This document shows positions 56,677 to 64,000 of a DNA stretch of 64,000 nt, one piece after another. Source of the stretch: Cladobotryum mycophilum (taxonomy: Eukaryota; Ascomycota; Sordariomycetes; Hypocreales; Hypocreaceae); assembly GCA_036429605.1 (NCBI GenBank), contig JAVFKD010000015.1, positions 829,421-893,420 of the forward strand, read 5' to 3'. The notes below the pieces were generated by a model that saw nothing but the letters and a program-made list of their open reading frames with translations, was not told the origin of the DNA and ran no database searches. Each line of letters opens with the position of its first letter. Position 1 is the stretch's first letter. The translations under genes and the position numbers were made by a program.

Positions 56677-58575
56677 TTTTAATGGGTTCAATTGGAGAAA
56701 CCTAGGAAATGTTGGGTAATTTTGTGTACTTGATTAAACCGTGGTCCTTTGGAAACGGCCAAGAAAAATATCATAGGATGAGCTCGTTTGGTTGTAAGAG
56801 ATACCTGGAGATGGTGTTGTAAGGGACAATGCTAGTTTCAAGTAGAGTCGGCTGAACGAGTCACTCAAAAAACGGCTGATGCTTTCAATCTTGAGCACCA
56901 ATTAGTTACAAGATTAAGATTCAATGCCTTGGACCTAGAGTGGAATGAGAGAAATGGGATGGAGGTTGAATTGGGGAACGGAGGGAACGGGGATTTCGCC
57001 GCTGGTTAGCGTGCTGAGCCAAGTGAGGAGTTGAAGTAGGTGAGGTGAGGCGAGGCGAGGCGAGGTGAAGAGGTAGTGATTGGTAGTGGTGACTGAATTC
57101 ACCACGAATCACAAAATGTATGAGTACGTGGATGGATGGACTCACTATAGTGGAAGAATTGATGAGAGGAAGAGAGACGAGATGGGAATCTCCTCAAGTT
57201 GATCCGACGGAATGATGAATTGTAGAGTCTTGAATGATAGGAATGCACTTTGGGGGCTGGAGGTGAACAGGGTAGATACTACCTTAGCTTTCACTCTCCA
57301 GGGCTTGTTTGGCACCCATGGCACTAGACAGATTAGATAACTAACTCTCCAGCGCCGAGCCTCTGACAGGCGCACCAAAAACATCCAGTTCTTGTTTGTG
57401 ATTTCTACATTGCGAATATGGACTGAAAATCATACGGTGACGTTGAGTCTTAGCTACGTTCACCTTGGGTACTAGAAGTATGTACTACCTAATACACACC
57501 CAGGTAGTACTTACCCCCTACTGGGTAGGCCCATCTATGTACGTAGAAGACGTCTTGGTGGAGTTTCCCCAGGTAATGCATGAGGCATGAGGCATCTAAT
57601 GCAGCACATCATGCAGCATGCATCCTGCAGATGGCCGCTTGGGTTAATATTTGCCACCAACCAGAAGCTACCAATCCCCAAGGTTCGCTCTCACTTTTTG
57701 TCTCACATCCTTGAACTTGGCGACCTCGGGCTTTCTATAGGATGGAATAATACGGAGTAGAAACGGAGCTTTTGTTGTTAAGATTGTGCTTTTATGCAAC
57801 GTATGGATGCGGTATTATTTCACTTGCCTTATGTTTTTAGTCGCGGACTCCATGTGTATAATAAATCACACCCAGGCCCATGACTTCAACGTCCCTTTGC
57901 AGCCTGTACCCGCAATTCGGCAATCCGTGACAGATAGAATCGACGTGTCTCCCGAGGCATCTTCTGGAAATATTTTCTTACTGGAACTGCTGCCTATTTC
58001 CCCTTCCCATACACCCGAGCTCTTGTTTCCATGCATGGAAGATATCTAGGTTGGAACTGGAGACGTTAGGTGTGAAAGACAAATGCTTTATATTGCTAAG
58101 TAGAAATAAGATGACTCGTTTAGAATCAAGTATCTGCTTGTAGATACTTGTAATAGTCTGGTCCTCGTAGTTCTGTTTGCTATTTTCTCTTCTACTAGGG
58201 AATGCCCCTTTACTAATTCGTCAGGGGGAACGCAATACACGCCATAATGCAGCCCCGAGTTTACCCGCCACTCGCCGTCAAAATGTAGCTGAATTTGTTT
58301 TCCTTGACATGATCCATCCCTTTGGGAGAGGCTAGTCCGTTGTTGAGAACGAGAACCCCCCCAACATCAATATTGGCTCGTAACGCAGATAGTTTCTCCT
58401 GGCACAGGGACCGTAAATACAAGACTAACCCCTTGTTGAGCTTGGTCCATAACTTCGTCTGTCACATATACTGGCGTCAACTTTCTACTATAACGAGCCT
58501 CCCGTCCCCGAGCGCTCTTTGAAACTGTTCAGCCGAGACCAATCTCAATTGGGGTATAGTAAAGATGACTACTAC
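56677..58575. other. Intergenic, GUT2 promoter and TYW4 3' end
   Basis: About 1.9 kb without a supported gene. A GAGGC-type repeat lies at 57040-57067. GAGTA and TACGGAGTA-like words are scattered, as in other gaps of the window. Confidence 0.35.
57040..57067 (+). repeat. (GAGGC/T)n tandem repeat
   Basis: About five 5-bp units, GTGAG or GCGAG, in non-coding DNA upstream of GUT2. Confidence 0.7.
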
Positions 58576-61181
58576 TCAAGCAGTTGATGAGCTTTCCACA
58601 GCCCCCTCGTCATTCTGGTTGATGATGGTGTACTTGTGTGATTCCTGGAACTTTATAATCGATTCCCCGAGATGTTCCGATGAAACCTCAGAGGATAGTA
58701 TGTTTTCAAAAAGACGAATTCGATAGGTGCCGGTTTCCCAATATGTCCCCATAGCGAAACAAGTCGCCCCGCCACCAACGACTATGATACTATCGTCGTC
58801 TTTTGTTGCGGAAGATCCAATCATGAATGGAATAGGATAGCTTCCAAAGTTTGAACGCGCGACGGAATTGACTTGATAAGTGTTGTTTGACACGGATATG
58901 ATGCTAATGTTGCAGCCTTGCAGGGACGCATCTGCTCCAACACCACCACAGATGGCGACGGTGGAGCCAATTTCGATAGGGCTGGCACCGAAGATCGACA
59001 AAGTGTCATTTTCACCTGTTTTTGTTGCTCTCTTAAATGAAATGGTTGGCTACAGTGATAGGTTAGTCTTGCAACATGAAAGTCCAAGATGCGAAGGTTA
59101 TTGTGTTATGAAATCATGAAATAAGGGGCACACTTACTTCAGAGCCGGTTGTATCAATACACCAAAGGTGTTTATCGCTAATGAAATGGCCGTACTTGTT
59201 TAAACCCCCAGCAAGCAATCCGTGAAAGACGCCAGATTCACTTGCGGGATCGGAAGAATTGCAGACAGTTGAACCAAACGAAGGCTCCGGCCGTGGTCCA
59301 ACTACTTGACACTTCTGCCAACCTTTCCCAGGATTGAAAATAAAATAATCCTCTGAGAGGGCTGAAGGTCCAGTTTTCCCTCCACAAATGAGAACGAGCG
59401 ACGAGTCGCCCAATTGAATGGCAGAATGCCTAAACAGTGGCACCGGTAACCTTGGCATTGATACCCAATTTAGACTTCTTTCAAATAGCCAACAGTCTGA
59501 TAAAGGGCTTGTGGGTGATGTGCGACCGCCTACTAATAGAGTTCCCGCATTTCCAAGATCAGTGAAAGAGAAGCATACGCGGGGAAGAGGCCCCTTCAAG
59601 GGCAATGTAGGGGGCAATTTGCCTCCGCCAAGAGAGAAGACATCATAGGTTGCTGCTCTACCATTGCTTTCTAGTCCCATCATATGAAGAAGATGACGCT
59701 CCCCCATCGTACTCGTGACGGTCGTTGCGTTTCCGAATCGACGTTTTAGCGGTTTGGACAAAGGCTGGCTTTCAACCTTAACCCAAGCTTCAGCAGCACG
59801 GTTATCTTCCACTTTTCGAGACAAGGTTCCATGTTTCATGTTTGAACCAATTTCAGATGCTGAAGCATGTATGATGAAGTAGTGGCGACAGAACAGAATA
59901 AACTCCTCCCACTCATCAAAGGGTTCCACGTCGTCCAAGGCAATCTTCTCGGAATTGCTGACAAAAAAGTCGCTCTCCCAGGCCTGCCACAGATCCCATA
60001 TGTCAACACTTGACCAGCCGCGACTAGTAAAGCGGGCAACCTGTGCCTCAAGCGTTGAATATTGGCGGACAGATCTGAGGGGTGTGCTCAACTTTTCAAA
60101 ATGAGCAAGCATGTTTTGCGCAAACGGATGATTAGGCCCCTGTGGCAAAATATGTTCCAGAAGACAGAACTCGGCTATTTGGTATTGGTATAGTAAGCAT
60201 TGCTGTTCTGTAAGATGGCAGAAAAATAAATAAATCGGGATGTCTTTAACGAACCTTGGCCGATTGAGCTGGCCCATTGAATTAAGGCATTTGCCGATTG
60301 TGTATCCATATAAGTTATAGAAACTTCTGCAACGAAAAGCACTTCACATTCTGAGAGATCGAGGAACGATTCCAGCGTGCTACGGAAGATGTCGAGTTCT
60401 CGCAGGTCGCAGGCCAGTTGGCAATATTTATCACTGCGGAGCAGTATACAATCATTGTCTGCGTCACTTGTGACAAAATCGGTTCCTAATAGGTCTCGTA
60501 GTTGAGGTGTTTCTAGGACAACGGCTCGCTTCTTTTGCATTAGATCAGGATAATCCACATCGATGAAGAGAACGTTGTCAATAGCAGCACCATAACGGCT
60601 ATGGCATTGCCATGGTAGGACGTCACTAGAGAATGTCAGGCTCCCTCCATCATAGTCTCGTTGATTAGTTTAATAGCATATCCTTACCTCCCACAGCCTA
60701 AGTTAATTACCACCTTCTTCTTGGGTGTTTGTTTCGTAACAAACTGACGCACAATAACGTCGATTGCTCTGAGTCTCAGCCAGTAGCCCCGGTTGACGAG
60801 AGGCGCTCTTCTTTGAAACTTGTTGACGAAATAGCGAAATAAGTGAGTTTCATTCGCATAGTAGAGCTGTTCAACACTTCGTTTGGATACAATACTGCTA
60901 CTATTTGTCTAGATGACGTGTGTGTGTTAGTTGAGAATATGCTCGTTTCAAAATCTTCGTGGTGCGATTCAAACATAGAAGCGTAGAGAAAGAATGATGT
61001 GTTGATGAGGATTTGAACGACTTTGAACGATGTGCTGGTTTATATAATTGCTAATGGATATCTATTCTTTGAAGTGATGAAATAGTTAAATGTCAATTCG
61101 TCTTACCCCCATGATAGAATTATCTAGGGCTTGGGACCTGGCAATGGCCTGCCTTGATGGAGTCGCTGCTTGCGTCGCCAT
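58576..61181 (-). CDS. PPM2: tRNA wybutosine-synthesizing protein 4 (leucine carboxyl methyltransferase 2)
   Basis: SAM-dependent enzyme (TYW4) for the last steps of wybutosine formation at position 37 of tRNA-Phe. Exons 61181-61107, 60908-60688, 60625-60255, 60174-59138 and 59049-58576 sum to 725 residues. The N-terminal methyltransferase half has 'SSSIVSKRSVEQLYY', 'FRYFVNKFQRRAPLVNRGYW' and the SAM motif 'VVINLGCGSDVLPW', then 'FIDVDYPDLMQKK' and 'FVAEVSITYMD'. The C-terminal half is a Kelch-type propeller ('LLVGGRTSPTSPLSDCWLF', 'LVLICGGKTGPSALSEDYF'), as in yeast Ppm2. Four introns, the first 198 nt long. It diverges from ATG18. Confidence 0.93.
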
Positions 61182-62268
61182 TTCGGAAGAACAATTGATC
61201 TGAGAAACGGAATTGTGAAGTATGAAAATTTGAGACGTATTGAGATGCCTAATCCTTGAGCCTTACGACTGGCAATTTAGAAGGTAGAATAGGTTCAACT
61301 AAACGGATTGTTCCTGTTGAAAATCTCTCACAATACTTGAGACCTTTTTTTAAGCCCTCTTTGGTGTGTGCGTGCGTGTGTGATTGAGGTTAATAGGAGA
61401 AGATACCCCAGCCGACGCAGGAGGGCAGCGTGGTTGCCTTCACTAAAGACAGCGCTGCGTCCCAGGCATCTAGAATTGAATTTGAAAGCTCCTGCCTCCG
61501 AGGCCTCATTATTTAAAGTAAACAATAGACTAGACGGCTTATAATACAGAGCATTGATAATACAAAGCAAGCGTTTTTTTCTCTCTCTTTTTTCTCTCTT
61601 TTTTCTCTCTCTTTTTTTCTCTCTCTTTTTTCTCCTTTATTTTAACAAATCCAAGTCTTGTTTATATTCTCCCATCCTCAGCTTGCGTTTTTTTGTATGG
61701 ATATTGTCTTAGCAGGAATTGATAGATGAACACATAGACCATATGCCAATTGATCTGGGCTGCTCGGTTTATGCGACGATTCACTAATCAATTAGCGTCT
61801 TTACGTGCCTGTCCAGTGGACGAATTCAGTGGGAGGTTTTAGCCCAGGCTCTCAGCCAACCAACCCCTCCCTCCTCCCATGATGGATCTAATTCCCACAC
61901 GTCATTTGGTACCGGGGCAGGCAGGCAGCTCTCCCAGCTCCTCCATCTCACCAACCACCAACCACCTCCAGGGCTCTTTCGAGCTTCCTCAACGGCATCC
62001 GTCCATAGGCTTCCCAAGTTCCGACTTTCGCGAACCAACATCGTATTGCATCGCATAGTACAAAATCCCCATCGCACACTTTCGTCGCATAGTCGAAGCC
62101 CATCCTTATATCTTATCTACTCGTCTCCATAGCTGTCTACTGAGCATCCGAACCATCAGGGTTATCCCACACACCCCCCAAAGCTCCGCGTCGTCTCCTT
62201 TTTGCATCCATCTCCTAAACCCAGGTCCTCCAGCTCGAATCTGCTGGGGGACGCCTCTATCGCCCAAC
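61182..62268. promoter_or_regulatory. Divergent promoter region, PPM2 / ATG18
   Basis: About 1.1 kb. It includes a T/CT-rich tract at 61567-61640. The C-rich 200 bases before 62269 look like the ATG18 leader. No gene supported. Confidence 0.4.
61567..61640 (+). repeat. CT/T-rich low-complexity tract
   Basis: Alternating CTCTC and T5-T7 blocks; a T/CT tract of the kind often found in fungal promoters. Confidence 0.7.
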
Positions 62269-63869
62269 ATGGCAAACCTATCGCTGAATTTCATAACGTT
62301 CAACCAGGATCATAGTTGCCTTGCTGTCGGTGAGTATGGCGTCGCAACCATTCAGCCCCCTCCCCCTGCCCTGGATTTGCTGGGACTGTATTGACGTGTT
62401 TGCTCCCGTATTCTACAGGCACTTCCAAAGGGTTTCGCATCTACCATACCGACCCCTTCTCTCGAATCTTCAGTAGCGATGACGGCAACATTGCCATCAT
62501 TGAGATGCTTTTCTCAACCTCCCTCGTCGCCCTAATCTTGTCCCCCCGGCATCTCATAATACAAAACACCAAGGTATGTAACGGTCACGGACTCTGATAC
62601 GTTTATTCTCTTCTAAAAGTATGCGTTATTGCAGAGGGCATCTATTATATGCGAACTCACGTTCCCCTCGGCCGTCTTGGCTGTACGACTAAACCGAAAG
62701 CGATTAGCCGTCGTGCTCGAAGAAGAGATCTACCTCTATGATATCAGCAACATGAGCCTCCTCTATACTATTCCTACCTCACCAAACCCGTCTGCCATCT
62801 GTGCCTTGTCACCATCTTCAGAAAACTGCTTCATTGCGTACCCCCTTCCGAAGCCACGAGAAGATTCAGAGGCGCGGAGACCTGCCCATGCCCCTCCGCA
62901 GTCGACATATGTTGCACCAACTTCTGGAGAGGTTCTGGTTTTTGATACCTTGACGCTTAAGGCTGTTAATGTCATCGAAGCTCATCGCGCTCCATTATCG
63001 TGTATCTGCCTCAACAGTGAAGGCACATTGCTGGCAACAGCCAGCGAAACTGGCACCATCATTCGAGTCTTCTCAGTGCCTAGAGGGCAGAAGCTGTATC
63101 AGTTCAGACGCGGAACTTATCCTTCGACGATTTATAGTATGTCGTTTAATCTTAGTTCAACACTTTTGTGCGTTTCTTCGACATCCGATACAGTTCATAT
63201 CTTCCGCCTAGGTGCACCACCTGGAAACACGACCCCTGCTGGTGCTCCGATAGAACCTCCTGGGTCTCCCACGCGACAGGATCGGTGGTCACGCGCGCGG
63301 AGCTACGACGATTCCGAGTCGCCTGGAAATAGTGCAACAGAGTCACCAAGGAGCGATGCCGCGGATCTCACAGTCAGCAACGCTGGACCTAGTGGAACTT
63401 CTAGTCAAGGTCATCGGAGACAAAGTGGCTCGTTCAGTAATATATTTCGACGTTCTTCACAGATCATGGGTCGTGGTGTCGCCGGAGTTGTTGGTTCCTA
63501 TCTGCCACAATCTGTTACCGAAATGTGGGAGCCTCTTAGGGATTTTGCATACATTAAAATACCCAAGTCTTCTGCCACTGCCGGCCCTAATCGCGTGGCA
63601 GGTGGATCTATAGGGCCGCTTCGCAGCGTAGTTGCAATGAGCAGCAGCAGCCCACAAGTCATGGTCGTAACTAGTGATGGCGGTTTCTATGTCTACAACA
63701 TTGACATGGAGAATGGTGGAGAAGGCTATCTTGTCAAACAATTTTCGTAAGTCCCCTTCCCCCGAATATCACCCTCCCTAGGAGATTCAAAACGTACTTA
63801 TCTCGTGATTTTTGATTTAGGGTCCTTGAAGGTGATGATAAAAATGATAACGCTAGCTATGGTCAATGA
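62269..63869 (+). CDS. ATG18: Autophagy PROPPIN Atg18
   Basis: WD40 propeller that binds PI3P and PI(3,5)P2 on the phagophore and vacuole. Exons 62269-62329, 62419-62573, 62635-63746 and 63821-63869 give 458 residues. It begins M-A-N-L-S-L-N-F-I-T-F-N-Q-D and shows 'ILSPRHLIIQNTKRASIICE', 'LAVVLEEEIYLYDISNM', and the phosphoinositide-binding FRRG in 'YQFRRGTYPSTIYSM'. A Ser/Pro-rich loop (about residues 280-360) replaces the usual blade-6 loop. The last exon encodes only 16 residues ending S-Y-G-Q. The length and start match fungal Atg18 rather than Atg21 or Hsv2. Confidence 0.93.
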
Positions 63870-64000
63870 GTTGTTGTCCAAGGCAGATAAGATATATCGT
63901 TTTCAACATCTACAGCTTAGAACGATCCTCGGCCACACGAGTATGAATTCCGGGTGCTCTGTCAGAAGCGTTTCTGTTTTTAATAATTCTGTTCCTTTCA

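Noticed and set aside
1..64000. tRNA genes, rRNA, CRISPR arrays, prophage-like elements
   Set aside because: No B-box-like GGTTCRANNCC with cloverleaf potential, no rRNA landmarks and no regularly spaced repeats were found by eye.

Overview
The window looks like nuclear DNA of a filamentous ascomycete (Pezizomycotina). Genes are split by short introns, mostly 40-100 nt, with GTANGT-like donors and CTAAC-like branch sites. Zn2Cys6 regulators and MFS carriers are present, and the ATP2, COX5, GUT2 and ATG18 products match that group. Hypocreales or a related order is my guess from the RGS and ATP2 proteins and is not proven. I reconstructed 18 protein-coding genes by hand. Exon sums are divisible by three except where a homopolymer frameshift is noted. 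I saw no rRNA, tRNA or CRISPR array.

Layout, 0.3-17.6 kb: a Zn2Cys6 regulator (-) diverges from an MFS drug/polyamine-type exporter (+). Then come COX5 (cytochrome oxidase subunit), a mitochondrial ClpX-type unfoldase (-), glycogen branching enzyme (GBE1), the ATP synthase beta subunit (ATP2), and a Upc2-like Zn2Cys6 regulator (-). 18.4-28.3 kb: a large mitochondrial AAA ATPase of Msp1 type (+), then on the minus strand TFIIH subunit TFB1, the Fe-S assembly WD40 protein CIA1, and a second MFS carrier with a 15-nt exon. 30.3-38.6 kb: a glycine-zipper protein, a conserved-looking unknown (-), and an FAD phenol hydroxylase. 39.8-43.2 kb: a repeat array leading into a Ulp1-type cysteine protease gene. 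43.2-52 kb: an 8.8-kb stretch without a convincing gene, rich in simple repeats, upstream of an RGS-domain G-protein regulator. 54.5-63.9 kb: mitochondrial glycerol-3-phosphate dehydrogenase GUT2 (-), tRNA wybutosine methyltransferase TYW4/PPM2 (-), and autophagy PROPPIN ATG18 (+).

Most genes are housekeeping: respiration (COX5, ATP2, GUT2), mitochondrial protein quality control (ClpX-like, AAA), glycogen storage, transcription/repair, Fe-S assembly, tRNA modification and autophagy. The accessory parts are the regulator/exporter pair, the phenol hydroxylase and the Ulp1-like locus.

Two observations stand out. First, at 39.86-41.90 kb a short two-part module is repeated in direct orientation: a hydrophobic exon with a phase-1 intron, and a segment reading D-L-W-x-T-P-D...Q-I-N-S-x-stop. 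The last hydrophobic exon splices in frame onto the Ulp1-like protease, while the last peptide segment lies as a 35-codon upstream ORF. Second, five otherwise intact genes (COX5, ATP2, TFB1, MFS carrier, glycine-zipper gene) each carry a single frameshift repaired by adding one base to a C/G or A/T run, and two more shifts (CIA1, ORF after RGS) also lie in G/C runs. This points to homopolymer undercalling in the assembly rather than pseudogenes.
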